50,764 nucleotides of DNA, from positions 1-50,764 of the IMG/VR virus record IMGVR_UViG_3300030099_006312; one strand, given 5' to 3'. Every line of letters starts with the position of its first letter. The first letter of the stretch is position 1. The translations under genes and the position numbers were made by a program. Below are positions 23,020 to 30,586 of this stretch, piece after piece. Source of the DNA: a virus. Under the pieces are notes generated by a model. It saw only the letters and a program-made list of their open reading frames with translations. It searched no databases and was not told where the DNA came from.

Positions 23020-23933
23020 TTAATTCGCTCCATCCACACATTAATAGAACCAGAGGTTCCAAATATACCATTCATTGTAAGGTTATTTAATTCTCCTTCA
23101 TCGATGAAAGACAATCCCACTTGCCCTGAATAATTGCCCCCCAAAGTAACACATTCATAAAGTGTTAAATTGTATAAATTATTACCAGTATTATTGGAAA
23201 ATGAATAGGTGTTTACATTAGACCCATTTATATTATAAGTAACACCACTAATAAAATTAATAGTATCATTAGGGTACACTGGTGTCATACCATCGTCATA
23301 TCTAGTGATAACCCATGAGGTACCATTTAATTGTAAATGTCCAGGAACAGGTTCTACACTATTAGTAACTGTGCCCATATAGGTATAATCAGTGTTAGGT
23401 GGAGTACCACATTCAGGACAACTATAACCCACCCTTACAAATGTAAGTGTTGAAAAATAATGATAATTGTCCCCATTATGAGATTCGTTGGACTCATATA
23501 ATTTAATGTACATTACATTATCATCAAAGTCTATAACTTCTATATTTCTAGATGAACCATTGGGAGGCACCCCATATATTGAGTATTGTTTACGTATTCC
23601 ACTACCTTGTGTGTTATAATCGTAAGTATTTAAATTATTTACCATAAAAGTGCCATCATAAAAATACCAGTTAGTGACACCTTGTTCCAGTATATCAATA
23701 TCCACACTAGAACCACCAAAAATGTCTAAATTGGATGTTGTTTTACTACTATCAAAATGGTCATAATATAATTTTTCCCCAGTAGTCAAATTTTCGGTAT
23801 AAACTTTACCACTAACTAGAACCCATTGAGTTCCTTCTATAGTGGCTAGGTCTTGTTCAAAGTCGTATTTTTCACAACTCGTAAAAACTGTTATGATAGT
23901 GGTAAGAAAAAGTAGTAATTTGTTTATTTTCAT
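23016..23933 (-). CDS. Predicted lipoprotein with two lipocalin-like repeats
   Basis: The protein has 305 residues. A lipoprotein signal peptide (MKINKLLLFLTTIITVFTSC) places Cys20 as the lipid-modified residue. The mature part contains two related beta-rich units, beginning GTQWVLVSGKVY (near 34) and GTSWVITRYDD (near 205), which resemble the lipocalin-like domains of Bacteroidota lipoproteins. It would sit in a membrane of the infected cell. A TATCTTTG host-type box lies about 42 nt upstream. Superinfection exclusion is a common role of phage lipoproteins, but nothing specific shows it here. Confidence 0.7.
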   Translation of the reverse strand: MKINKLLLFLTTIITVFTSCEKYDFEQDLATIEGTQWVLVSGKVYTENLTTGEKLYYDHFDSSKTTSNLDIFGGSSVDIDILEQGVTNWYFYDGTFMVNNLNTYDYNTQGSGIRKQYSIYGVPPNGSSRNIEVIDFDDNVMYIKLYESNESHNGDNYHYFSTLTFVRVGYSCPECGTPPNTDYTYMGTVTNSVEPVPGHLQLNGTSWVITRYDDGMTPVYPNDTINFISGVTYNINGSNVNTYSFSNNTGNNLYNLTLYECVTLGGNYSGQVGLSFIDEGELNNLTMNGIFGTSGSINVWMERIN

Positions 23934-23974
23934 AAGAATTATTTTTTAATCGTGTATTTTTAAAGTTATTAGTA

Positions 23975-23982
23975 CAAAGATA
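23975..23982 (-). promoter_or_regulatory. Bacteroidota-type promoter -7 box TATCTTTG
   Basis: TTATCTTTGTACT on the minus strand lies 41 nt before the lipoprotein start. Confidence 0.5.
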
Positions 23983-24006
23983 AAGAAATATTCTCTAATA
24001 ACCAAA

Positions 24007-24014
24007 TATTTATA
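24007..24014 (+). promoter_or_regulatory. Late-type promoter box TATTTATA
   Basis: AATATTTATAAGTAAA lies 14 nt before the ATG at 24029 and would drive the 24029-25640 operon. Confidence 0.55.
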
Positions 24015-24028
24015 AGTAAAATTAAACA

Positions 24029-24352
24029 ATGGGTAATTCTTTTAAGTTAAGTCTACATCTAGAGCATATCATTAATGATATAGTTGAAAAGCGCCAGTCT
24101 GGAAAGGGGGAGGATAGATTATCGGAAAATATATTTACTTTTTTAGATACTATTTATGAAAATAGGGGAAAAGTAAATAATGTAGAAGCTATGCGTCTTG
24201 TTAAAGGAGGTTTTAGAGACCAACTTATTAAAGAGGCAATGTGTGAAATGTCTGATGATGAAGATTACCTTACTTCTACCATAAATAAAAAAATAGATAC
24301 ACTGTCCAAAGAATACATTAAAGAGTGGATTAATAAAAAAATTGTAAAATGA
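24029..24352 (+). CDS. Small helical late protein
   Basis: The protein has 107 residues, helical and charged (SLHLEHIINDIVEKRQSGKGEDR; FLDTIYENRGKVN; IKEWINKKIVK). No family recognised. It is first in a three-gene operon with 4-nt overlaps (ATGA), where the next two proteins carry the shared N-terminal element. Its own start (MGNSFKLSLHLEHI) does not match that element well. Confidence 0.55.
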   Translation: MGNSFKLSLHLEHIINDIVEKRQSGKGEDRLSENIFTFLDTIYENRGKVNNVEAMRLVKGGFRDQLIKEAMCEMSDDEDYLTSTINKKIDTLSKEYIKEWINKKIVK

Positions 24353-24681
24353 AAAAAGTAGTAAGACTTACCGAATCAGAATTAGTTAGAATTATCGAAA
24401 ATCTAACTTTAGGTTATGAATTAGAAGAAAAAAAAGAAGGTTCTTCTACAAAAACCCAAAGTGAAAGTACACCTAAGACCGCGAATCCAATAGCGAAAAA
24501 AACTTTTGATGATGTTGTAGGTCATTTAGAAGCTACTAAAGGAACTTTTACTTTAAGAAATAGAAGTACGACACAAAACGACGAAGACGATAAACTTAAA
24601 AAGACTTGGAAATGGAAAACTAATGATGAAAAAGTTGAAATTGTTGTTACCCTTGACGTTAAAATGAACCCTAAAAAATGA
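24349..24681 (+). CDS. Small protein with the shared N-terminal element
   Basis: The protein has 110 residues. It starts MKKVVRLTESELVRIIENL, the shared pattern, followed by a Ser/Thr/Lys linker and a short beta module (GTFTLRNRSTTQNDEDDKL; KVEIVVTLDVKM). No known family. Translationally coupled on both sides. The place of a cleavage site is less clear than in its neighbours (ELEE near 25). Confidence 0.55.
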   Translation: MKKVVRLTESELVRIIENLTLGYELEEKKEGSSTKTQSESTPKTANPIAKKTFDDVVGHLEATKGTFTLRNRSTTQNDEDDKLKKTWKWKTNDEKVEIVVTLDVKMNPKK

Positions 24682-25640
24682 AAAAACTAATATTAACTGA
24701 GACTGAACTAATTGCTATTATTAAGAGTATCATTAGTGAACAGGAGGGTACCGAAGGTGGTGGTGTGGAGTCTGGTACTTCAGACGCTGGAGGAACAGGA
24801 GCTTCTACTTGGTCCACAGGACTTACCAGAGGTGCAGCAAATCCAGCTGGTGGAGGTGTAACTCACTGGGCAGACTCTTACAGTATTAGTAGGGGAAAAG
24901 CAAATCCATTATCGGAAGAAGAAGACGAGAATTTACTAAATGAAAGTAAATGGTATAACACCTTTTTAGATGTTGTTGGAATTGTAGACCCAACAGGTAT
25001 AGCTGACGGTATAAATGCAATATCTTATTTTAGACAAGGAGATATGTTATTTGGAATTTTAAGTTTAATTTCTTTAGTTCCTTATCTAGGTGATGCGATT
25101 GCGAAACCTTTTATCGGGATAATCAAAATGGGTAAAATAAATAAAAATGTAATAAATGCTGGTCTCAAATCTGGAAACGCTGCTAAAGTCGCAGCAGAAA
25201 TGGGTAAATCCACTAAAGGTAAAGCGGTGTTGGATGCTATGAAAAACCCTAAAACACAAAGTTTTATAGCTGGCCTTTTAGCTAAGTTAGGTAAATTACC
25301 AGGAATGGGTAGGTTTGTAAAAGACGCTAAAACATATACAAAGGTATTTACAGAAGCTGCAACATTAGCTTCAAAAGGTAAAGGTGTTAGAATATTTAGA
25401 AGTGGTGGACTCCTTACTAAAATGCAAAGAAGAGGTCTACTAAATAGAACAAAATTATATGGTAAGTTTATACAGTGGTTAACTGGAACTGGTGTAGGAG
25501 CTGCAGCAATACAAGGAATGAGTGATGATGAACTAAATAAGAAGTTTACTAATTTCTTAAATACTGAAGATGGACAAAACTTTTTCTCTCAAATGGACTT
25601 AGGTGACCAAGAAGAAATGGTTAATGCTATGTCATCTTAA
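24678..25640 (+). CDS. Putative ejected protein with pretoxin-like hydrophobic region
   Basis: The protein has 320 residues. It starts MKKLILTETELIAIIKSIISE (shared element, ISE before Q), followed by a Gly/Ser/Thr-rich linker. Residues ~91-150 (FLDVVGIVDPTGIADGINAI, then GILSLISLVPYLGDAIAKP) closely resemble the hydrophobic pretoxin segments of polymorphic toxins. The rest is basic with further Gly/Ala helices (FIAGLLAKLGKLPGMG) and ends with an acidic helix. Packaged, membrane-active ejection proteins have this style. Function is inference. Confidence 0.6.
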   Translation: MKKLILTETELIAIIKSIISEQEGTEGGGVESGTSDAGGTGASTWSTGLTRGAANPAGGGVTHWADSYSISRGKANPLSEEEDENLLNESKWYNTFLDVVGIVDPTGIADGINAISYFRQGDMLFGILSLISLVPYLGDAIAKPFIGIIKMGKINKNVINAGLKSGNAAKVAAEMGKSTKGKAVLDAMKNPKTQSFIAGLLAKLGKLPGMGRFVKDAKTYTKVFTEAATLASKGKGVRIFRSGGLLTKMQRRGLLNRTKLYGKFIQWLTGTGVGAAAIQGMSDDELNKKFTNFLNTEDGQNFFSQMDLGDQEEMVNAMSS

Positions 25641-25651
25641 ATAAAATCTAC

Positions 25652-25659
25652 TATTTATA
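25652..25659 (+). promoter_or_regulatory. Late-type promoter box TATTTATA
   Basis: CTATTTATATAAAAAAG lies 14 nt before the ATG at 25674. Confidence 0.55.
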
Positions 25660-25673
25660 TAAAAAAGAAAAAA

Positions 25674-28001
25674 ATGATAAAAAGAAAACCACAATTACAT
25701 GAAGAAATTCAAAAAATGGATTACCTTCTAGGTTACGACAAAGATTTTTCTTATGATGAAGCAAAAAGTTATAACGAAAAAAAACATATCAAAGAATCTA
25801 AACAATTACTTAAAACCACCAACACTAGAGATTTAGAAAAATTAAATGAGTGGGCACAAGCGGCGAGATTTATATTACCAAAACTTGCGAACGTCGGTAG
25901 ATTTGGAGCAAGAATAGGTAACAAACTACCAGGTAAAGGTAAAGTTGCGGGATTTTTAAAATCGTTAGCTGGTGTAGGTAATGTCGGTACTAAAGGTCTA
26001 GAAAAAGCCACAGGTCTAGGTTCAAAACAAATAGCTAATATCGCCAAGGGTGCTGGTTATGATGGGAGTAGATTTTTAACTAACTCGGCATATAAAAGTA
26101 TACTGAAGAAAGAAGCTTTGAGTGGAATAGGTAGTCTTATAGCTTGGGGTTTTGGACTAAATATGTTAGCTAACTGGGGTTCCGAAGGTGAAAGTGCTGT
26201 AGAAGCTGCGGGAGCTATGGAGAATTGGGGGACTGGTGAAGGTGATGATGCTACCAATAAAATGGCTTTAGCTTTTAGTCCTGTTTTCTATAAAGAAACA
26301 TATGAAGGTACTTTAAGAAATTCAGTTGATGTTACCTTTATGGATAAAGGTACAATAACAAAATTAGCAGATGTAATTCATGACGCTACCGAGGGTGGTG
26401 AAAAATACGTGGGTAAAGGTGTTGTAGATTGGGCTGTAGGAGGTCTAGCAGATTTTGTTGGTGCTGGTGATTATGTTAGAGGAGCTGGTACGGACGAAGA
26501 AGAAGTGAATAGAGCTATCCGTGCATGTACTACCATAGCTGACATTTCACATTTATCAGGTGTTTATGAAACCAAATACGGTGTCCCCTTAATAGAAGAA
26601 CTTGTTGATGAGTTAGATGAGGGTGAATTATTAGACATACAACAAATAGTGCAAGATAAACCATTAGCTATTATTGATGGTAAAAGAATATTTAACCCAG
26701 AAGATTTAAATGACACACTGGAAGGAATATCTAAAGACCTAATTCAAAAACCTGAGGGCCTTCCTAAATTTAGAACACGTTTTAACTCTCTATTTGATGG
26801 TAAAATGGTGGATGTTTGGGTTAAAAGAACTGGAGATGTCGCAATTGTTTTTATTGGAGACAAATTCGTAGGTGAATTTCAATACATAAGAAGTAATGGT
26901 AAAGTTTATTTTAAACCGGTGGGTAAAGAGCCTATGTCGATAACTGATAAAGAAGACGAAAACCAAGTAATGAAAATATTTGGAGCTGCAGACGATGAGG
27001 AACAAGCGGCTAGTGATTTAGGTACGTTATCTAGAAGTATAAACGTAGGGGGTAGACAATATAGTGCGGGAACTCCACTTAGTTCTATTGAAGGGCCAAA
27101 TGGTACAGCTGCTGAATACATAGACGAACTTAAAGAAGATAATCCTACAATAGCAACAACTAAACCTACTGTAATCCAAGGAGCTGCAATAGCAGTAGCG
27201 ATGGGAGAGGAAAATTACCAAATAATACAAGAGACTATAACTGATTTAAGAAGTGTTTTAGGTGAAAGTAGATTATTAGAACAAGATTATAGTGTATCAT
27301 TCGATAGGGGGGACGATAAATACAAAATTAGAAGAATTAATACGGGTACCACAAACCCTAATAATAATACAACACCAACATATAAACCAGCTATGTCATT
27401 ACAAGATGTCGCGTCTGGAGCTGGAAGTATTAGAAAAGGAGAAAAGGGTGATGCTATAGTTACAATCCAAACATTCTTAAATGTACCAAATGTGACAGGT
27501 GTTTATGATGATGAAACATTTGATAGAGTTGTAAGTTTCCAGTCACAAAATAATATTGTACCAGCGAATGGACTTGTAGGACCTGAAACAGCTTTAGCTA
27601 TTATTAGAGCTATTAATGTTAAACAACCAACACCAAAAACTAATACTAACACACAAACACCAAAAACAAATAATAACACACAAACAACTCCAGATAAAAA
27701 AGAAACAGAGAAAAAAATAAATAGAGTGGCGGGAAGATACGCAAGTGAAGATGAAGCTCAGGATGTATTAGACCAAGTTAGAAACTTAGAAGACACCGAA
27801 GTCAGTTACGATACTTGTGTGGAAGTAATTGCAACCGCATCTAGAGCATTACCCGCTAAAGGTGGACCTTCCACTTATAAAGTTTTACAGTTCTGTTATG
27901 ATAAGTATAACTTTGGTAGATTGGGTAAAACATCTAGAAAAGTTAAACGAGAGTATGGTATTTCACATGACGGTGATAGAAGAAATCGTAGAAGAAGATA
28001 A
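25674..28001 (+). CDS. Large late protein with annexin-like repeat and peptidoglycan-binding domain
   Basis: The protein has 775 residues. An N-terminal charged region (to ~60) leads to Gly/Ala-rich hydrophobic helices at ~60-175. Residues ~268-325 look like one annexin-type repeat: GAGTDEEEVNRAIRA, then YETKYGVPLIEELVDEL. A beta-rich region follows (GDVAIVFIGDKFVGEFQYI). At ~583-646 is a PG_binding_1 domain: SIRKGEKGDAIVTIQTFL, TGVYDDETFDRVVSFQ and GLVGPETALAI. A Thr/Asn/Gln linker and a second helical repeat end it. This suits a virion protein that acts at membrane and cell wall during entry. No catalytic hydrolase motif was recognised. Confidence 0.7.
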   Translation: MIKRKPQLHEEIQKMDYLLGYDKDFSYDEAKSYNEKKHIKESKQLLKTTNTRDLEKLNEWAQAARFILPKLANVGRFGARIGNKLPGKGKVAGFLKSLAGVGNVGTKGLEKATGLGSKQIANIAKGAGYDGSRFLTNSAYKSILKKEALSGIGSLIAWGFGLNMLANWGSEGESAVEAAGAMENWGTGEGDDATNKMALAFSPVFYKETYEGTLRNSVDVTFMDKGTITKLADVIHDATEGGEKYVGKGVVDWAVGGLADFVGAGDYVRGAGTDEEEVNRAIRACTTIADISHLSGVYETKYGVPLIEELVDELDEGELLDIQQIVQDKPLAIIDGKRIFNPEDLNDTLEGISKDLIQKPEGLPKFRTRFNSLFDGKMVDVWVKRTGDVAIVFIGDKFVGEFQYIRSNGKVYFKPVGKEPMSITDKEDENQVMKIFGAADDEEQAASDLGTLSRSINVGGRQYSAGTPLSSIEGPNGTAAEYIDELKEDNPTIATTKPTVIQGAAIAVAMGEENYQIIQETITDLRSVLGESRLLEQDYSVSFDRGDDKYKIRRINTGTTNPNNNTTPTYKPAMSLQDVASGAGSIRKGEKGDAIVTIQTFLNVPNVTGVYDDETFDRVVSFQSQNNIVPANGLVGPETALAIIRAINVKQPTPKTNTNTQTPKTNNNTQTTPDKKETEKKINRVAGRYASEDEAQDVLDQVRNLEDTEVSYDTCVEVIATASRALPAKGGPSTYKVLQFCYDKYNFGRLGKTSRKVKREYGISHDGDRRNRRRR

Positions 28002-28022
28002 AATTAATTTAAATAATAAAAA

Positions 28023-28841
28023 ATGGCTAAAATAAAATTTACTGAAGCAGAATTAATTGATTTCATAGAAGAAATCGCTAAAGATAAAAAGAAAACTAAC
28101 AAACCTGTTTTGTCCGAATCTAAATCTAGAAAGATAGAAATTTGGAAAAGAAGATTTGAAAGAAAAAATATTAACGAATCTGATGATGTCATATGTGAAA
28201 ATTTTTATAATGAAATTTTAAAACTTAACAGAAACGGAATTTCACCAGAAGATGTATCACTTTTTTTAGAAAGTAAAACTCAGTTATTGGGTGAACAATC
28301 TGTAGGTGGACTTAATTTAAGTCAAGGTATATTTGGTGGATTATGGGAAACAATCCGAGAAAAATTATATATGTGGATTTTAGGTAAGTTTGGTGTGGAA
28401 GGAGAATTAGCAAAGTATTTATCACAATCATTAGCAAACGTTCCTTTCTTTGAGTTACCTAAACTTATGAATTGTAACTACTTAGCTCCTGTAATTACTA
28501 AAGGTGTGATAGAATATGCTGTACGTAGTGTGGGTGCGAAATTTACTGGTATGTCAGGTACATTTGAACAAATTTTCGGTAACAGTTTAGATAATTTGTT
28601 AGACAACACTGAGTTTTACCAAGATGTATTACAAGGTGTTACTAATACTATTTGTGGTCCACTAGGTGAAAAAAGAACTCAGGTACAAGGTGCTATTAAT
28701 AGTGTTGAATCTGAATATGAAGGTCAGTCGTCACCTAATCAAAAAACTACACCTACTGGTAGTAACACTGCTGGAATAGATGGTAGCACGTTCCAAAAAT
28801 ATTTTGATATGTTTAAACAGAATATGGCAGCATCAGAATAA
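28023..28841 (+). CDS. Putative packaged protein with the shared N-terminal element
   Basis: The protein has 272 residues. It starts MAKIKFTEAELIDFIEEIAKD, the shared pattern, with later candidate sites (LSE-S near 38, INE-S near 56, LGE-Q near 91). The basic stretch KSRKIEIWKRRFERK lies between two of these sites. From ~95 on the protein is hydrophobic and helical (LWETIREKLYMWILGKFG; VIEYAVRSVGAKF) with two Cys, and it ends in a polar tail. No family recognised. It lies 21 nt after the 775-residue gene and is followed by a strong terminator. Confidence 0.6.
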   Translation: MAKIKFTEAELIDFIEEIAKDKKKTNKPVLSESKSRKIEIWKRRFERKNINESDDVICENFYNEILKLNRNGISPEDVSLFLESKTQLLGEQSVGGLNLSQGIFGGLWETIREKLYMWILGKFGVEGELAKYLSQSLANVPFFELPKLMNCNYLAPVITKGVIEYAVRSVGAKFTGMSGTFEQIFGNSLDNLLDNTEFYQDVLQGVTNTICGPLGEKRTQVQGAINSVESEYEGQSSPNQKTTPTGSNTAGIDGSTFQKYFDMFKQNMAASE

Positions 28842-28866
28842 GTTTATATAAATACATTAAAACATA

Positions 28867-28891
28867 AAAGGTCCCAATCGGGACCTTTTTT
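28867..28891. terminator. Bidirectional intrinsic terminator
   Basis: AAAAGGTCCC-AATC-GGGACCTTTT with A/T runs on both sides. It ends the late operon on the plus strand and the tmRNA/tRNA transcript on the minus strand. Confidence 0.9.
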
Positions 28892-28897
28892 TGTTAG

Positions 28898-29303
28898 TGG
28901 AGATGGGGGGAGTCGAACCCCCGTCTTGTCCATTGTCTATCGTACCTATCCTACACGCTTAGTTTATTCTTTTATTCTCGGACTTACCCTTCTAGAATAA
29001 ACAACCATCCAGAAGCCCCAACCATAATATTATTTAACCACCTTAATGATATTGGTGCGGTCGATTTGTCTGTCGACACCTCATATACTAAAGACACAAA
29101 TCTTAAATTCTTTAGACGAGATGGAGCCTTAGTCGTAATTTAATTACGCTACAGCCACAGTTGACTCCTCACGGATAAGACCGAGAGTTGTCATAGTATC
29201 TAATACGTTGCCGATTAGAAGTATAAACCAGTTTTACAAGGTTAGTTTAGCCTCGACGTGCTGATATCAATCAAACTAACGTCAATCAATTCCAGTCATC
29301 CCC
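28898..29303 (-). ncRNA. ssrA: tmRNA (transfer-messenger RNA)
   Basis: This RNA rescues stalled ribosomes and adds a degradation tag. The ends pair as a tRNA-like acceptor: 5' GGGGATG with 3' CATCTCC. The T-arm is GGGGGTTCGACTCCCCC. Pseudoknot 1 is complete: CGAGG (nt 49-53) with CCTTG (63-67), and TAAAC (55-59) with GTTTA (76-80). Resume codon GGC is at nt 92, preceded by TAATC (TAGTC in E. coli), and the tag ends at a TAA within a small CGTAAT/ATTACG hairpin. Length is about 406 nt without CCA; CCA is not encoded (CTA follows). It is transcribed with the tRNA genes and ends at the 28867 terminator. Confidence 0.93.
29144..29212 (-). other. tmRNA tag reading frame (22 codons plus stop)
   Basis: From resume codon GGC the frame reads GNVLDTMT..., passes LIREE and ends STVAVA before TAA. 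The Gly start is like Bacteroidota tags, but the tag is about twice the usual length and lacks the canonical ALAA end. The other frame from GCA gives only three codons, so this frame is preferred. Confidence 0.75.
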
Positions 29304-29360
29304 ATATTTTCAAAGAACTCATATAAATACACCCGATAAATTAAAAAATTTATCTTCGGG

Positions 29361-29437
29361 TAGACGGAATGGGACTTGAACCCACATGTAACCAGTTACC
29401 CTTTCTACAAGGTATAAGCTTGAGGGGATACCCGTCT
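29361..29437 (-). tRNA. Aberrant tRNA-like element, identity unassigned
   Basis: A 7-bp acceptor stem (AGACGGG with TCCGTCT, one G-U pair) and a T-arm (GTGGG-TTCAAGT-CCCAT) are clear, with A as the discriminator. The middle does not fold into normal D and anticodon arms: TACC and GGTA pair around a 10-nt loop containing GTA, and GTAA/TTAC form an extra stem like a long variable arm. It could be a degenerate tRNA-Tyr or a tRNA mimic. It sits 58 nt from the tmRNA. Confidence 0.5.
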
Positions 29438-29445
29438 ATATTTAG

Positions 29446-29519
29446 TACACCCGATAGGATTCGAACCTATGACCTACTGCTTAGAAGGCAGTTGCTCTAT
29501 CCAGCTGAGCTACGGGTGC
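29446..29519 (-). tRNA. tRNA-Arg (anticodon UCU)
   Basis: Full cloverleaf: acceptor GCACCCG/CGGGTGT, D-arm AGCTCAGCTGG...GAGC, anticodon arm CTGC-CTTCTAA-GCAG, T-arm ATAGG-TTCGAAT-CCTAT. CCA is not encoded. It decodes AGA, a codon used heavily by the phage genes here. Confidence 0.95.
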
Positions 29520-29526
29520 ATTTGGG

Positions 29527-29611
29527 TACTCGGGGCGGGAATCGAACCCGCACGGCCACAATGGCCAAGGGATTTTAAGTCCCTCGTGTCTACCTATTCC
29601 ACCACCCGAGC
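29527..29611 (-). tRNA. tRNA-Leu (anticodon UAA)
   Basis: Class II tRNA with acceptor GCTCGGG/CCCGAGT, anticodon arm GGGA-CTTAAAA-TCCC, a long variable arm (TGGCCATTGTGGCC) and T-arm GCGGG-TTCGATT-CCCGC. It decodes TTA, the dominant Leu codon in this AT-rich genome. First gene of the minus-strand RNA operon. Confidence 0.95.
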
Positions 29612-29634
29612 ATGTTTGTGTGATGAATACAAAG

Positions 29635-29666
29635 CAAATATAGAATATAATTCCAACTAATCCAAA
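29635..29666 (-). promoter_or_regulatory. Promoter of the tRNA/tmRNA operon
   Basis: On the minus strand TATATTTG (29642-29635) follows TTTGG (from 29666) after about 20 nt, matching the Bacteroidota -33 TTG and -7 TAnnTTTG layout. The predicted start is about 15 nt before tRNA-Leu. Confidence 0.6.
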
Positions 29667-29710
29667 TTAAAAAAGTTTAAATTTTATTTTTTTCTTTAAA
29701 ATATTATTCG

Positions 29711-29718
29711 TATATTTG
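29711..29718 (+). promoter_or_regulatory. Bacteroidota-type promoter -7 box TATATTTG
   Basis: TATATTTGTAGTATG: the box is only 4 nt from the ATG at 29723, suggesting a leaderless transcript. Confidence 0.6.
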
Positions 29719-29722
29719 TAGT

Positions 29723-30544
29723 ATGAATAGAGAAACACTAAATAAATTAAAAAACTTACTTTCCGTTCCTACCCATACTTGGGAGGAGGATAGACTCATA
29801 GAACACGTTATTAATTATATTAGTTCTCTAGACTCGGTTAATTATTATCAAGATAAGTTGGGGAGTCTCTATATTACTAAAGGAGACTCTTCGACCTATC
29901 CTTGTTTGGTAGCTCACCTTGATAGTGTTCATAGTATTACCGAAATGGAGGTTATGGAGGAACAACTACCTAACGCACAAGGTGAACTTAAATTAGCGTT
30001 AAAAGCTTACGACAAAGAAGAAGGTTTACCTACTGGTATTGGTGGAGACGATAAAGCAGGTGTGTTTATCTGTTTACAATTACTAGAAAAATTAGACTCA
30101 TGTAAAGTATTTCTACCAGTAGCGGAAGAAACAGGATGTAACGGTTCTAAAGAGGCGGACCCAGAGTTCTTTACAAATGTAGGGTACGCTATTCAGTTTG
30201 ATTCTACAGAAAATGATACAATGAGTAAAACTCTTATGGGGGTTAAATTATACGAAGAAGAAAGTAGATTTTTTGGTTCAGTAAAAGATATAATTTTAGA
30301 ACACGGGTTTACCAAGTGGTTAAACCACCCTTACACAGACACTATGATGTTAAAGAAAAAATTTAACTTTCCTTGTTTAAATTTTGCAGCGGGTTACTAT
30401 CGTTACCACACCCCATATGAGTATGTTGTGGTAGAAGACGTACAAAATGCTATAAATCTAGGATTTAAGGTAGTAAACCAACTAGGTAATAAAAAATACG
30501 AGTTTATACATAAACCTCAATCACACCCATATAATCTTTTATAA
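29723..30544 (+). CDS. M20-family-like zinc aminopeptidase
   Basis: The protein has 273 residues. Metal-site motifs of M20-type peptidases are in order: VAHLDSVH at 63-70 (His, Asp), GIGGDDKAGV at 106-114 (bridging Asp), VAEETGCNGS at 133-142 (catalytic and metal Glu), QFDST at 159, and a late His in YYRYHTPYEY. This resembles peptidase T and related di- or tripeptidases but is shorter than the usual ~400, apparently because the lid/dimerisation domain is reduced. It would release amino acids from peptides in the cytoplasm. A host-type promoter box abuts the start. It lies just upstream of the tRNA/tmRNA promoter in a divergent arrangement. Confidence 0.85.
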   Translation: MNRETLNKLKNLLSVPTHTWEEDRLIEHVINYISSLDSVNYYQDKLGSLYITKGDSSTYPCLVAHLDSVHSITEMEVMEEQLPNAQGELKLALKAYDKEEGLPTGIGGDDKAGVFICLQLLEKLDSCKVFLPVAEETGCNGSKEADPEFFTNVGYAIQFDSTENDTMSKTLMGVKLYEEESRFFGSVKDIILEHGFTKWLNHPYTDTMMLKKKFNFPCLNFAAGYYRYHTPYEYVVVEDVQNAINLGFKVVNQLGNKKYEFIHKPQSHPYNLL

Positions 30545-30564
30545 TATTATTTCATTATCAGTAA

Positions 30565-30571
30565 TATTTAT
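30565..30571 (+). promoter_or_regulatory. Late-type promoter box TATTTAT
   Basis: TAATATTTATTGTAAA lies 15 nt before the ATG at 30587. Confidence 0.5.
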
Positions 30572-30586
30572 TGTAAAACAATAGAT

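Noticed and set aside
28846-28858. TATTTATA on the minus strand just before the 28867 terminator
   Set aside because: It would drive antisense transcription into the end of the 28023 gene, with no gene following; likely chance.
29369-29660. Plus-strand frames across the tRNA genes
   Set aside because: They only read the complement of the tRNA-like element, tRNA-Arg and tRNA-Leu; products such as these are common artefacts over tRNA genes.
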